From a bacterium (Candidatus Blackallbacteria) CG13_big_fil_rev_8_21_14_2_50_49_14 (GTDB lineage: Bacteria > Cyanobacteriota > Sericytochromatia > UBA7694), in the NCBI GenBank assembly GCA_002783405.1, contig PFGG01000064.1, forward strand, positions 1 through 64,000: 64,000 nt of DNA. The letters are read 5' to 3'. Each line of letters opens with the position of its first letter. Within the stretch, counting starts at the first letter, position 1. Positions 35,000 through 44,569 of this stretch are shown here, in pieces. The notes under the pieces were generated by a model. It was given only the letters and a program-made list of their open reading frames with translations. It did no database searches and was not told the DNA's origin. Position numbers and translations under genes: made by a program.

Positions 35000-36427
35000 C
35001 TAATCCTGAGCTTCGTCTCCGCCACGCGCTTCCAGTTTTTGGCCGTAGGGCCGGGCTGCAGGTTTGCTTTTGCGCTGTTGGCCCCGTTCTTTACGTTTGG
35101 TGTCTTCACGCATCATAAAGCGGATTGGCGTTCCTACAAAGCCAAAGCTTTCGCGCATTTTGCGCTCAACGTGACGCAGATACGGTGCTTCGACGATATC
35201 GGGATGGTTGCTGAAGAGCACGAAAGTGGGGGGGCTGACGCTGACCTGGGTGCCGTAGCTGATTTTGGCCCGGCGGTTTTTACGGGCTGGAGGCGGGGTC
35301 ATGGAAACAATTTCATTCAATACTTCATTGAAGAGGCCTGTGGTAATTCTGCGTTGGTTTTCTTCACTGGCGGCTTTGGCCACATCCAGCAGGTTAAACA
35401 GACGTTTTTTCGTGACCGTTGAGGTAAAAACCACGGGGGCGTATTCGAGAAAATAGAGCTTTTCCCGCAGGGAATCGGCATGTTCAGGCATGCTGCGGTG
35501 GTCTTTATCGGGGATCAGATCCCATTTATTGACCACAATCACACAGGCTTTGCCCAATTCCTGGGCCATGCCTGCAATGCGCTGATCCTGTTCTGAAACG
35601 GGTTCTGAGGCATCAACGACCAGAACGACCACGTCGGCACGGTGAATGGCTTTGATCGCACGTACCACTGAGAAACGCTCCACGCCATAACGGACCTTGG
35701 CTTTTTTACGAATCCCGGCGGTATCAATCAACACGTATTTTTCGCCTTCGCGCTTGAGAACGGTATCGATTGCGTCGCGCGTGGTGCCTGGTATATTGCT
35801 GACCGTCATACGTTTTTCACCCAAGAGGGTATTGACGATCGATGACTTGCCGACGTTGGGGCGACCCACAATCGCCAGTTTTAAACCCTCTTCTTCGTCG
35901 GCATCAAAGACCTGTTCGATTTCGAGTTTTTCGACAATATCATCAAGTAGATCGCCGATCCGGTTGCTGTGAATGGCTGAAATGGCGTGAGGGTCACCCA
36001 GGCCCAATTCATAAAACTCGGCGGCAGGGGCACTGTTGTGCATATCATCGAGCTTATTGACGGCCAGAATGACCTCTTTGCGGCGTTGACGCAATTCATC
36101 GGCAATCACCCGGTCCAAGGGGTGCAGGCCGGTTTGCCCGTCAACTACAAAGACAATCACCTGGGCTTCATCTACGGCCAACCAGGCCTGTTGTTGCACG
36201 GATTCATGCATATCATCGCTGTCTTCAAACAGCAAACCCCCGGTATCAATCACGATAAAGGGGTGATTGGTCCATTCACAACTCAAATAGAGCCGATCCC
36301 GGGTGACTCCCGGCATATCATCGACAATGGCCATGCGCTGGCCGACAAAACGGTTGGCAAGGGTGGATTTGCCTACATTGGGGCGGCCGACTATTGCGAC
36401 CAGTTGCCCTTTATTTACTGCGCCCAT
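35000..36427 (-). CDS. der: Ribosome biogenesis GTPase Der
   Basis: The 475-residue product has two tandem GTPase domains with GRPNVGKST (residues about 14-22) and GRPNVGKSS (about 187-195), each followed by DTGG/DTAG and NKxD motifs. The KH-like C-terminal domain and a basic tail follow. Der acts in 50S subunit maturation. It overlaps the end of the upstream phosphorylase gene by 13 bp and is followed by a strong terminator. Confidence 0.97.
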   Translation of the reverse strand: MGAVNKGQLVAIVGRPNVGKSTLANRFVGQRMAIVDDMPGVTRDRLYLSCEWTNHPFIVIDTGGLLFEDSDDMHESVQQQAWLAVDEAQVIVFVVDGQTGLHPLDRVIADELRQRRKEVILAVNKLDDMHNSAPAAEFYELGLGDPHAISAIHSNRIGDLLDDIVEKLEIEQVFDADEEEGLKLAIVGRPNVGKSSIVNTLLGEKRMTVSNIPGTTRDAIDTVLKREGEKYVLIDTAGIRKKAKVRYGVERFSVVRAIKAIHRADVVVLVVDASEPVSEQDQRIAGMAQELGKACVIVVNKWDLIPDKDHRSMPEHADSLREKLYFLEYAPVVFTSTVTKKRLFNLLDVAKAASEENQRRITTGLFNEVLNEIVSMTPPPARKNRRAKISYGTQVSVSPPTFVLFSNHPDIVEAPYLRHVERKMRESFGFVGTPIRFMMREDTKRKERGQQRKSKPAARPYGQKLEARGGDEAQD

Positions 36428-37725
36428 ATGATTTCTCCAATCAGCGGCGCGGCTGGGGGGGCCTCATCCGCAATATGATAAGCCCGGCTCAGGGCCGCCC
36501 GGGCTTCTGTTTCTGTTTCGGGTGAGTTGATATGCAGGGTGGCGAGCGTGTCTCCGGCCTGAACCTGATCTCCCCGTTTTTTCTGAAGGGTGATGCCCAC
36601 ACCCAAATCCAGAATATCGTCTTTGGTATCGCGTCCGCCGCCCAGGGCTTTGAGTGCGTTGCCAATTTCACGGGCGTAAACATCGTGAATATAGCCAGAT
36701 TTTTCAGCCTTAAAGGGCAAAACGGTCTGGGCTTGGGGCATAAGCGAAAAATCTTCGCAAACATTGGCATTGCCACCTTGGGCATGGATCAGTTCACGGA
36801 ATTTAACCAGGGCCTTGCCACTGACGATCTGGTGTTGGAGCAAGGCTTTGCCCTCTTCCAGCGTTTTGACCCGTTCGGCATTGACCAATTGCATGGCTCC
36901 CAGTGTGAGAACCACTTCTCTTAAATCTTCAGGGCCTTGGCCCTTGAGGGTTTCAATCGACTCTTCGACTTCCAGGGTGTGGCCTATGGCCTTGCCCAGG
37001 GGTTGCTCCATATCACTGAGCATGACCGAAACTGAGCGCTTGAGGTTTTTGCCTACTTTGACCAGCATTTCGGCAAGCTCTTTGGCAGAGGCATAGTCGG
37101 GCATGAAAGCACCTGAGCCATATTTGACATCGAGCACGATTACATCGGCTCCGGCTGCGATTTTTTTCGACAAAACCGAGGCCACAATCAAAGGGATACT
37201 GTCGACAGTGGCGGTTACATCACGCAGGGCGTAGAGGCTTTTGTCGGCAGGGGCCAGATTTTGGGTCTGGCCGACCACGGCTACGCCGACCCTGTCGATT
37301 TGATCGAGAAACTGAACGGTGCTCAGACTGGTCTGAAAGCCGGGTATGGCTTCGAGTTTGTCGATGGTGCCGCCCGTATGTCCCAGACCTCTTCCTGAAA
37401 GTTTGGCAACAACCAAACCGGTACTGGCGACCAAGGGGGCCAGCACCAGGGTTACTTTATCACCCACGCCACCTGTGCTGTGCTTGTCTACTTTAATTCC
37501 GGCAATCGCGCTGAGGTCGAGCAATTCGCCCGAATGCGCCATGGCATCGGTCAGATGCGTGGTTTCTTCTTCTGTCATGCCTTTAAAATACACGGCCATC
37601 AGCCAGGCACTGAGCTGATAATCCGGTACCGAACCTTCGCTGATCCCTTTGACCAGGAGGTCGATTTCTTGACGACTTAGGGTGCCGCCATCCCGTTTTT
37701 TACGAATAATTTCTACTGTGTTCAT
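36415..37725 (-). CDS. Pyrimidine-nucleoside (thymidine) phosphorylase
   Basis: The 436-residue enzyme of the DeoA/Pdp family has the signature KVDKHSTGGVGDKVTLVLAPLVAS near residue 80, plus SGRGLGHTGGTIDKLEAIPG. It splits thymidine, uridine or deoxyuridine with phosphate. The sequence start MNTVEIIRKKRDGG is typical of Gram-positive-type Pdp, so I use 37725 rather than the upstream frame. Der follows in the same operon. Confidence 0.93.
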   Translation of the reverse strand: MNTVEIIRKKRDGGTLSRQEIDLLVKGISEGSVPDYQLSAWLMAVYFKGMTEEETTHLTDAMAHSGELLDLSAIAGIKVDKHSTGGVGDKVTLVLAPLVASTGLVVAKLSGRGLGHTGGTIDKLEAIPGFQTSLSTVQFLDQIDRVGVAVVGQTQNLAPADKSLYALRDVTATVDSIPLIVASVLSKKIAAGADVIVLDVKYGSGAFMPDYASAKELAEMLVKVGKNLKRSVSVMLSDMEQPLGKAIGHTLEVEESIETLKGQGPEDLREVVLTLGAMQLVNAERVKTLEEGKALLQHQIVSGKALVKFRELIHAQGGNANVCEDFSLMPQAQTVLPFKAEKSGYIHDVYAREIGNALKALGGGRDTKDDILDLGVGITLQKKRGDQVQAGDTLATLHINSPETETEARAALSRAYHIADEAPPAAPLIGEIIWAQ

Positions 37726-37783
37726 AAAACGGCATTTTAGCACCCTCTGAGCCGCATTGACAGTGGAATCCGGCCTGATGTGC

Positions 37784-39310
37784 TTAGATTTGCGTATATT
37801 TCTCCACGATTTTCAGCAAGAGGGCATTCAGTTTTTCGACCGTATAGGCCCCTGTCGTGGGTGCCAAATGCCCTTGCAGATTGCCAATACCGCTCTCTGA
37901 AGTTAGAAAGAGATATTCACCGTTGCTGAGCAGGGCGAGCATGCGCATCAGAAACTCGGTTTCTTCGTCGGCACCGCTGCCTGCAATCGGAATGATCCGG
38001 ATGCCTTTTTTGATGGCGATGCTGAGCAGCTTGTGCAGGTGCTTGAGATTGGCTGTGCTGCGGTGAGGTGGGGCATCGAGTACGAGAAAGAGCAGACGGG
38101 CCCGCGCTTTTTCACTCCAGGCATGTTGCTCAATTGCGTTTTCAAGCGCCTGGTTGAAGGCTTCTGCTTTGTCGCCTCCCCCTGCGGCCTGCTGCAGACT
38201 GAGTTGGTGGCTGACCGTGGCGATATCGCTGCTGAAGGGAAAGGAACGCACAAGATATTCATTGTTAAAATCGCGGTAGAAATTGGCGCTGACTCTCAGT
38301 TGAAGATCGGTATTGCGTTTTTGCACCAAATGAAGCAGATCCTGAAACTCATCTTTGAGGTATTCCAATTCATCGCGCATCGAATCGGTGGTATCGACCA
38401 TGAACATTAGATCGAGGTTTTGGGAAATGCTTTCTGCGTATCTGAGGCTTTCAGTTCGAGAGGTGCTATCTGCCACATTTATGTTTTCTGGCGTCTTTAG
38501 CAACACTATTTTTTCCTTGTTGCCCCAAGAACTAAATTGATTGCTTAAGGCTTTACGTTCATCTAAACCTGTGGGATAGTCACTTCTTCTCACAGGAAAC
38601 CAGAGATCAAACTCAATGTTTTTTTCGAGGGGATCATGAATTGATTGAATGCTTCGACCAGGAATTTCAATCTGAAACATATTTTCAGGCGTGTCGTTCA
38701 GGGGATTGGAGGGGCGTTGTTCTGAATGGGTAAAGAGTGAGATTTTTCCCTGCTGATCAGTTCTTCCTTCAGCCAAAATTTCACCTTTGAGGTTTCTGAG
38801 CCGGACTGCCTGATCCATGATGGGAAAGCGTCCAAAACCGCTAAAATTTTCTTCGATTTTTATATTCACTCTTTGCAAGGGATAGAGCCCCCAATAGGGC
38901 ATCATGCGTTTCCAGTCTGTAGTGTTCATCAAATGGAGCCAGAAGTCCCAGTTCTCTAAGTCATTCCAGGCACCCGCCGTGAGTCGGCTACCTTTTAGTG
39001 GCTCTTCGGCAGATAAATATTGAGGTGTGGGGGTGGAGATAATCTGTGGCTGCGGGCTGGGTTCTGTCCACGGCGAAGGGGAGGCTGATACTGGGCTGAG
39101 GGGCTCGGGAACCGCTGTGGGTTCTGCACTGGGAGGGCTTGTGGGCGCTGCTGTGGCTTGGGCTTTGTTGAAATCACTCTCGCTGCTATTGAAGAGGGCG
39201 ATTGTTTCGCTGGAGGGGGTGATTTCTCCTGGCGTGTTGAGAGGCGTGCAGGCACAGAGAATGAGCAGGCCGACTGCCAGGTTCAGTTTTTGTTTCAGGG
39301 GGGTCTTCAT
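37784..39310 (-). CDS. VWA-domain lipoprotein
   Basis: The 508-residue protein has a lipoprotein signal (LLILCAC), a Pro/Ser/Thr-rich linker of about 80 residues, a middle domain with carboxypeptidase-regulatory-like content, and a von Willebrand A domain from about residue 300: LDLMFMVDTTDSMRDELEYL gives the metal-binding DxTxS, and LLFLVLDAPPH the second site. It is probably surface-anchored and protein-binding. Its last 17 codons are repeated in a decayed copy upstream at 39447-39498. Confidence 0.85.
   Translation of the reverse strand: MKTPLKQKLNLAVGLLILCACTPLNTPGEITPSSETIALFNSSESDFNKAQATAAPTSPPSAEPTAVPEPLSPVSASPSPWTEPSPQPQIISTPTPQYLSAEEPLKGSRLTAGAWNDLENWDFWLHLMNTTDWKRMMPYWGLYPLQRVNIKIEENFSGFGRFPIMDQAVRLRNLKGEILAEGRTDQQGKISLFTHSEQRPSNPLNDTPENMFQIEIPGRSIQSIHDPLEKNIEFDLWFPVRRSDYPTGLDERKALSNQFSSWGNKEKIVLLKTPENINVADSTSRTESLRYAESISQNLDLMFMVDTTDSMRDELEYLKDEFQDLLHLVQKRNTDLQLRVSANFYRDFNNEYLVRSFPFSSDIATVSHQLSLQQAAGGGDKAEAFNQALENAIEQHAWSEKARARLLFLVLDAPPHRSTANLKHLHKLLSIAIKKGIRIIPIAGSGADEETEFLMRMLALLSNGEYLFLTSESGIGNLQGHLAPTTGAYTVEKLNALLLKIVEKYTQI
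37789..37840. repeat. 52-bp direct repeat, copy A (inside the VWA gene's 3' end)
   Basis: About 52 bases here are identical to 39447-39498. They encode the C-terminal residues EKLNALLLKIVEKYTQ of the VWA lipoprotein. Beyond the identical core the two copies stay similar for some 30 bases on one side. Confidence 0.85.
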
Positions 39311-39392
39311 GGTCTGCCTCCAGCTATTTTCTGGATTGAGCATAGCATTATTTTATGTTTTTGTAAATTTATTTTTTACATTTTAATTTGTG

Positions 39393-39548
39393 TTATTGGT
39401 TGTGCAGGTAGGAAAAGGAATAAGACGTGTCTTCATGCGTCTTTTTTTGCGTATATTTCTCCACGATTTTCAGCAAGAGGGCATTCAGTTTTTCGACACG
39501 ATATTCTCCTGTGGTGGCTTCCACAGGCTTTTGAAAACTGTGTGTTTG
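39393..39548 (-). pseudogene. Decayed 3' fragment of a VWA lipoprotein paralogue
   Basis: This open stretch of 51 codons has no usable start (TAG at 39549-39551 directly upstream). It reads PVEATTGEYRVEKLNALLL then KIVEKYTQ, matching the C-terminus of the VWA lipoprotein (GAYTVEKLNALLLKIVEKYTQ), then continues past the normal stop with KKTHEDTSYSF. The near-identity of 52 bases suggests a fairly recent partial duplication or gene conversion; the rest of the paralogue is gone. Confidence 0.7.
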
Positions 39549-39624
39549 CTAAAATAAATTTATAGTTAAGTAAAAAAAGATTTTATCCACACTTTTATGC
39601 TGCTGAGGGGCTGGTATTCACTCT

Positions 39625-41631
39625 TTGGAAATTGAATTTTTAAAAGAACTGATTGTTATTCTCGGGCTTTCTACTGGGGTGGTTTTGTTTTGTCAAAAAC
39701 TTAAGATGCCCTCGATCATGGGGTTTTTAATTACGGGTGTATTGGCGGGTCCCCATGGCCTGGGTTTGGTCTATTCTCTGCATGAAGTCGAGATGATTGC
39801 AGAAATTGGAATTATTTTTTTGCTGTTTACCATCGGGATAGAATTTTCGTTTGAACATCTCTTGCAAATGAAACGTACTGTTTTGCAGGGGGGTTTTTTG
39901 CAGGTGGCGCTTACCATTTTTACCGTGGCGTGCGCCTTTGGTCTCTTGGGGCAAAACCTGAATGTGGGAATTTTTGCTGGGTTTCTTTTGGCGTTGAGCA
40001 GTACAGCGATTGTTTTGAAATTGATGCAAAGTCGGCTTGAAATGGACAGCCCCCATGGAAAAATTGTTTTGGGGGTCTTGATTTTTCAAGATTTGGTGAT
40101 TGTTCCGATGATGTTATTAACACCGATCTTGGCTGGTAAAGCTGAAAATCCTGGGTTGAGTTTGCTGCTTTTGGGGCTGAAATCGTTGGCTGTCGGGTTG
40201 GGCGTTTGGGTTGTCAGCAAATGGCTGATGCCCCGCTTGTTGTTTCAAATTGTCAAAAGTCGCAACAGTGAGTTATTTCTGCTGAGTATGATTTCAATTT
40301 GTATGGTGATTGCATTTTTGACTTCCAGTTTGGGTTTGTCTCTTTCTTTGGGGGCTTTCTTGGCAGGTTTGATTATCTCTGAATCTGAATACAGTCACCA
40401 GGCCATGAGCAATATATTGCCTTTTCGTGATATCTTTATCAGCTTTTTCTTTGTTTCTATTGGCATGTTATTGGATTTGTCATTTTTTATCACGCATCTG
40501 GGGCAGATCCTGGTCTGGGTTGTGGCGGTCTTGCTGCTTAAAATTCTAACGGGATTGATTGCCTCGGCCTCATTGGGGTATCCTTTGCGCACCAATTTAC
40601 TGAGTGCCCTGGCTCTTTGTCAGGTGGGTGAATTTTCCTTTGTGCTTTCAAAAAGTGGGGTTGAATTTGGACTGCTGTCTGAGCAAAATTACCAATTATT
40701 TCTGGCGGTCTCTATTTGTACCATGGCAGTCACCCCGTCTTTGATTGCCCTGGGCCCCAAAACGTCTGAAATGGTGACCCGCTTGCCGATTCCAAGGCGC
40801 TTTACAGGGCACTTAACCCTTCCAGATCAACTCGAATCCCATTCTGATTCTGAAACATTGCATAATCATCTTGTGATTATTGGGTATGGTATCAACGGTC
40901 AAAACCTTGCACGGGCAGCCAAAGCCGGTGGCATTCCCTATGCAATTTTAGAAACCAATGCGCTGACTGTACAAACCTTTAAAGCACAGGGTGAGCCCAT
41001 TCATTATGGGGATGCCTCTCAAGCTCTGATTCTTGAGCAGGTGAAATTAACGCAGGCCCGTGTGGCTGTGATCGCCATTTCAGATCCTGATGCCACCCGT
41101 CGCATTATTGCTGCTATTCGTGCAATGAATGACCGCCTGTATCTCATTGTGCGTACCCGTTTTGTATCTGAAATAGCTGAACTGCTCAAATTGGGGGCTG
41201 ACCGGGTAATCCCTGAAGAGTTTGAGACTTCTGTCGAAATTTTTAGCTTGGTTTTGCGAAAGTATTTTGTTCCTGAAGAAGAAATACTTAATTTTGTCGA
41301 AGAAGTCAGAGCCGATGGCTATGGCATGTTGCGTGGGCTGCAACGCGATAAACTTTCAATCCAAGAATTGCAGGAAGAAATTGAAATCTTTTCGCGCCGT
41401 TTGGCAGAGGGCTCAGTCTTGGTGGGACAATCTTTGCTTGAGAGTAATTTGCGCCAAAGATATGGGATTACCGTTTTGGCCATTCGCCGAGAGTCGCAAT
41501 TGATCAGTCAATTGGATATCCATTCTCGTTTTCGTGCCGGGGATGTTTTGGTGATGATGGGGCATGCCCAACTGTTCAGTGATACGGCTGAATTGTTTAA
41601 AGACCTTTCTGAGAATTCTCAAGCGCTTTAG
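39625..41631 (+). CDS. Monovalent cation:proton antiporter-2 (KefB-like) with TrkA domains
   Basis: The 668-residue CPA2 family protein has about 12-13 membrane segments (residues 5-385), including GILFLLFTIGIEFS-like and LSSTAIVLKLM motifs. A cytosolic TrkA-N Rossmann domain follows (VIIGYGINGQNLARAA, about residue 415) and a TrkA-C domain (about 575-660, LVGQSLLESNLRQRYGITVLAI). It exchanges K+ or Na+ for H+, gated by NAD(H) or ligands. The start is TTG 39625; the ribosome site is weak. Confidence 0.9.
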   Translation: MEIEFLKELIVILGLSTGVVLFCQKLKMPSIMGFLITGVLAGPHGLGLVYSLHEVEMIAEIGIIFLLFTIGIEFSFEHLLQMKRTVLQGGFLQVALTIFTVACAFGLLGQNLNVGIFAGFLLALSSTAIVLKLMQSRLEMDSPHGKIVLGVLIFQDLVIVPMMLLTPILAGKAENPGLSLLLLGLKSLAVGLGVWVVSKWLMPRLLFQIVKSRNSELFLLSMISICMVIAFLTSSLGLSLSLGAFLAGLIISESEYSHQAMSNILPFRDIFISFFFVSIGMLLDLSFFITHLGQILVWVVAVLLLKILTGLIASASLGYPLRTNLLSALALCQVGEFSFVLSKSGVEFGLLSEQNYQLFLAVSICTMAVTPSLIALGPKTSEMVTRLPIPRRFTGHLTLPDQLESHSDSETLHNHLVIIGYGINGQNLARAAKAGGIPYAILETNALTVQTFKAQGEPIHYGDASQALILEQVKLTQARVAVIAISDPDATRRIIAAIRAMNDRLYLIVRTRFVSEIAELLKLGADRVIPEEFETSVEIFSLVLRKYFVPEEEILNFVEEVRADGYGMLRGLQRDKLSIQELQEEIEIFSRRLAEGSVLVGQSLLESNLRQRYGITVLAIRRESQLISQLDIHSRFRAGDVLVMMGHAQLFSDTAELFKDLSENSQAL

Positions 41632-41922
41632 TTTTTGTGCTGATGAGGTGTGGGAAGTTTTATCGCTTATTCAACATGAGGCCTTGGTTTTTCTTTCTGC
41701 AGCAGAGCCCCTGCGTTTGTTCTTGATGCGGTTTTTTAGGGCTGAAACGTTCTCTCAGACAGTCGTTTCTTGCTTGAAATTTAGGTGACTCTGTTCCTTG
41801 AGTGTTAATTTGCCAGGATTTAAATACATGTTAACCTCAATTTAAGTTTAGGTACGTCAGATCCTTTTTTCAGACGTCTATAAACTAATCAAGAAAGTTG
41901 TTAAAGGTAGGGAGTTTCAATC
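41632..41922. promoter_or_regulatory. Promoter region of the Tad pilus locus
   Basis: 291 bases without a gene. A TATAAA at 41879-41884 lies about 40 bases before the pilin start and could be its -10; no good -35 is seen. GGGAG lies 9 bases before the ATG. High pilin output would need a stronger promoter or an activator. Confidence 0.4.
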
Positions 41923-42135
41923 ATGATGAATAAAGTAATCGCTCTGTTAAAAGAAGAAGAAGGCCAAAGCATGGTCGAATACGGCATTATCCTCGCATTG
42001 ATCGCTGTAGTCGCCATCGGAACCGTTCAAGCCATCGGCCAAAAGCTGCACAGCGGCGACGGCACCGGTGCATTCGACAAAGTCAACGCTGAACTCGGAC
42101 GTGTTTCCGGTGGTTCCAGCGGCGGCACCAACTAA
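41923..42135 (+). CDS. flp: Flp-type pilin
   Basis: The 70-residue Flp prepilin has a short basic leader, cleavage site EEEG|QSMVEYG (after Gly14, with Glu19 and Tyr20 in the E-Y pair) and a hydrophobic helix IILALIAVVAIGTVQAI. It is the major subunit of Tad pili used for attachment. The Gly/Ser-rich tail is species-specific. ATG 41923 or 41926 both fit. A terminator follows, so pilin mRNA would exceed that of downstream genes. Confidence 0.95.
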   Translation: MMNKVIALLKEEEGQSMVEYGIILALIAVVAIGTVQAIGQKLHSGDGTGAFDKVNAELGRVSGGSSGGTN

Positions 42136-42162
42136 ATCTTCTCTGCTCTTTTTCTTCAGTTA

Positions 42163-42195
42163 CAGCCCGGCACCCCTGCCGGGCTGCTGCTTTTT
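42163..42195 (+). terminator. Terminator/attenuator between pilin and peptidase genes
   Basis: CAGCCCGGCA and TGCCGGGCTG pair perfectly around CCCC, then CTGC and TTTTT. The hairpin sits 28 bases after the pilin stop and can reduce read-through into tadV, as in many flp loci. Confidence 0.85.
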
Positions 42196-42231
42196 GGAGA
42201 GCCTGTTACAATAAAGTCAGGAAAAAAAAAG

Positions 42232-42762
42232 ATGCTGCAAAATATCCCCCCCACCTATTATGGCGTGATTCTGGTTGGTCTGATCGCGACCGTGACAGAC
42301 TTCTGGAAACGTAAAATTTATAACTGGCTGACACTGCCGGCTATTCTGGCGGGCTTGGCTTTGAATCTGTGGCTGACAGGTCTGCCGGGTTTGGGCAATA
42401 GCTTTCTCGGGCTTTTATTGGGCGGCGGGGTCTTTTTGATTCTGGGACTGATGGGCATGATGGCGGGCGGGGATATCAAACTGGCGGCTGCAATTGGCGC
42501 TCTCATTGGCTGGAAACTGACGATCTCTTCCCTCTACTATGCCGCGATTCTGGGCGGAATTTTTGCCATTCTTTGGTCAGCTGCCCATGGAACACTCTGG
42601 GCCACCCTGAAACGGGTCGGGCGGGCTTTGTATGCCGCTGCGGCTCCTGGCATGAAACCCGAAGTGGAGCTGGCGCAAAGTGAAACCCGCCCCATGCCCT
42701 ATGGGGTGGCCATCTCTTGGGGGGCCATCACTGCCCTGTTTTGGCTGCCCCCGGTCTTTTAA
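42232..42762 (+). CDS. cpaA: Prepilin peptidase TadV/CpaA
   Basis: The 176-residue A24 aspartic peptidase has six hydrophobic segments, with catalytic Asp23 (TDFWKRKIYNW) and Asp81 in AGGDIKLAAAIGA. It lacks the N-terminal methylase domain of PilD, as is normal for TadV. It cleaves the Flp leader at the inner membrane. tadE-like follows after 2 bp. Confidence 0.93.
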   Translation: MLQNIPPTYYGVILVGLIATVTDFWKRKIYNWLTLPAILAGLALNLWLTGLPGLGNSFLGLLLGGGVFLILGLMGMMAGGDIKLAAAIGALIGWKLTISSLYYAAILGGIFAILWSAAHGTLWATLKRVGRALYAAAAPGMKPEVELAQSETRPMPYGVAISWGAITALFWLPPVF

Positions 42763-42764
42763 AC

Positions 42765-43673
42765 ATGCAAAAACAACGCAAACATGAACGTGGGCAAGCA
42801 ATGGTTGAGTTTGCAATTGTGCTGCCCATTCTGATTGTCATGACCTTGGGGGGCATTTACCTGACCCTTTCCTATATGCAAAAGCTGCGCATGAATGGGC
42901 TGGCCTTTATGTCGGCACGGGTGGCAGTGGTGCGTGCCGATGGCTTTGATGCCTCGGGCTTTGTCAAAGAGCAGTACAAACGTGCGAGCCAACAGAATTG
43001 GGTCGACAAGTTGCGTGAAACACCCAGTATTCCCCAAGCGAAAACGGCACAGGTAACCCTGGTAAAACCTGCTGAACGCTTGGATATTTTGGCCAATGCT
43101 CTGGATATTTTGGCTGGAGGAGGAAGTTCTGACCCGGCTGAATTGACTGCACGGGCGACTCAGCCACGCGAGTATTGGACCTATGGTACTGAAGCGCGGC
43201 CCCGTACGCGTACCATTGTCGATTACCGCTATGGCAGCGTGGGCAATTTGCCCTGGCTGGATTTGCTGGATGTGATTCCCAAGGCGATTTTTGATACGAC
43301 CCAGATGGCCGATACCCCTCCAGGGGGGAGTGGCAATGATGAATTGCTGGGCTTAACGCCCCCCAATCAAAACCTGCTTCAGTTCTATGCCGATCGGGGC
43401 TGGAGCAAGTCAGATTATCTTGCCAACAGTGAAAAAGAAAATGGGCAGTTTAACCGCATGCGCCTGATCGGTGAGAATTTTAAGGCAATCCAGAATGGAG
43501 CCAGTTTGGTGGGCTATTTGGCTGAGTTCTCGGGTTTTGGCGCAGCTCTCAAAGCTGTTTTGGGCGAGGTCACTGAAACCATGAGCGTTACGGTTGAAAC
43601 CACCATGAGCAAAGTTTCTGATACCCTTGACAAACAGACCCGTGCCAGCGTAAAAGATGGAATTCTGCCGTGA
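42765..43673 (+). CDS. TadE-like pseudopilin protein
   Basis: The 302-residue protein starts with MQKQRKHERGQAMVEFAIVLPILIVMTLGGIYLTL, the TadE N-terminal cleavage and membrane segment. The rest is a large periplasmic region of no known family, much longer than classical TadE (about 180 residues). I use ATG 42765, two bases after the tadV stop. It is probably processed by TadV. GTG of the next gene overlaps its stop. Confidence 0.85.
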   Translation: MQKQRKHERGQAMVEFAIVLPILIVMTLGGIYLTLSYMQKLRMNGLAFMSARVAVVRADGFDASGFVKEQYKRASQQNWVDKLRETPSIPQAKTAQVTLVKPAERLDILANALDILAGGGSSDPAELTARATQPREYWTYGTEARPRTRTIVDYRYGSVGNLPWLDLLDVIPKAIFDTTQMADTPPGGSGNDELLGLTPPNQNLLQFYADRGWSKSDYLANSEKENGQFNRMRLIGENFKAIQNGASLVGYLAEFSGFGAALKAVLGEVTETMSVTVETTMSKVSDTLDKQTRASVKDGILP

Positions 43674-44569
43674 AGCAGCGTTTGCCTCTGCGCTCACAAA
43701 AAGGACAGGCCATTCCCTATGTGGCTTTCTTGATCTTGATTTTAAGCGCGGCCGCCTTGCTGATCTTTGATATCGGGCGCATGATCAATGCCCGGATTCA
43801 GGCTCAGAATGCCGCAGATGCGGCTGCTTTGGCGGCTGTTTCGGTCAAAGTTTCAAAACACCATGTGGATACCCTTTTACGCGCAGCCATGTCACAGGAA
43901 GCCATGATTGCTCAAGCCGAGGTCAGGGCTGCGCAGGCAGTGGCTTTGCGGGCTTTTCTCAAGGGCAGTTCGGTGGTGGTGCCTGTCGATCCGGTGAATC
44001 CGCCACCGAATAATCCTTTGCAAGGTGCGTTTAAGGATTTGGGCGATCGTTACCGGGCGCATACCAATTTGGCCTATAAACACGCTGTCAAACTGCATCG
44101 CGAACGTTTGGGGCTGCAAGCCTGGTACCAATGGCTGGATCAAAACGCGGCGACAGCTGTGCTCGAGGCTGCCCGCACAGCCTATGCTGCCAATCTGCAG
44201 GGCTATGACAATCTCAGTGATCAGGCCCTGCGGGATAATCTGGAGCAGGAACTGAATGCGCTTGAAGATTTGCCAGAAAACCGTTCTTTGCCTGCCATTG
44301 ATGGTTTTATTTACAGTGAAGATGCGGCCAGTCGCAATGGCACCTTTGGCAAAACTTTTCTAGAACTCACCACCCGTACCGTCTCAAGCCAGGCAGGAAC
44401 TGCACTATTAAACTATTTGAAACAGTATGAACTGCGCTCTTCGGCTGCTGCACAACTGATGCGGCAATCAGGCAATACGCCTTTAAGCCCGATTTCGTTT
44501 CTGGCGATGAACTGGTATTCTCCCCGATTGATGGCGATTGAAGACAATCCGCGGGAAGTGGGGCACTGA
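43670..44569 (+). CDS. TadG-like protein
   Basis: The 299-residue protein has an N-terminal KGQAIPYVAFLILILSAAALLIFDIGRMINARIQAQNAADAAALAA, the Tad_N/TadG signature of a membrane anchor followed by an Ala-rich helix. No VWA domain is visible, so it is a short TadG. Starts GTG, overlapping the previous stop by 4 bp; its own stop overlaps the next ATG. Confidence 0.82.
   Translation: MKQRLPLRSQKGQAIPYVAFLILILSAAALLIFDIGRMINARIQAQNAADAAALAAVSVKVSKHHVDTLLRAAMSQEAMIAQAEVRAAQAVALRAFLKGSSVVVPVDPVNPPPNNPLQGAFKDLGDRYRAHTNLAYKHAVKLHRERLGLQAWYQWLDQNAATAVLEAARTAYAANLQGYDNLSDQALRDNLEQELNALEDLPENRSLPAIDGFIYSEDAASRNGTFGKTFLELTTRTVSSQAGTALLNYLKQYELRSSAAAQLMRQSGNTPLSPISFLAMNWYSPRLMAIEDNPREVGH

Noticed and set aside
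41564-41788. 74-codon plus-strand frame after the antiporter
   Set aside because: It overlaps the antiporter's 3' end in another frame, has no ribosome site and no recognisable features; treated as non-coding tail.
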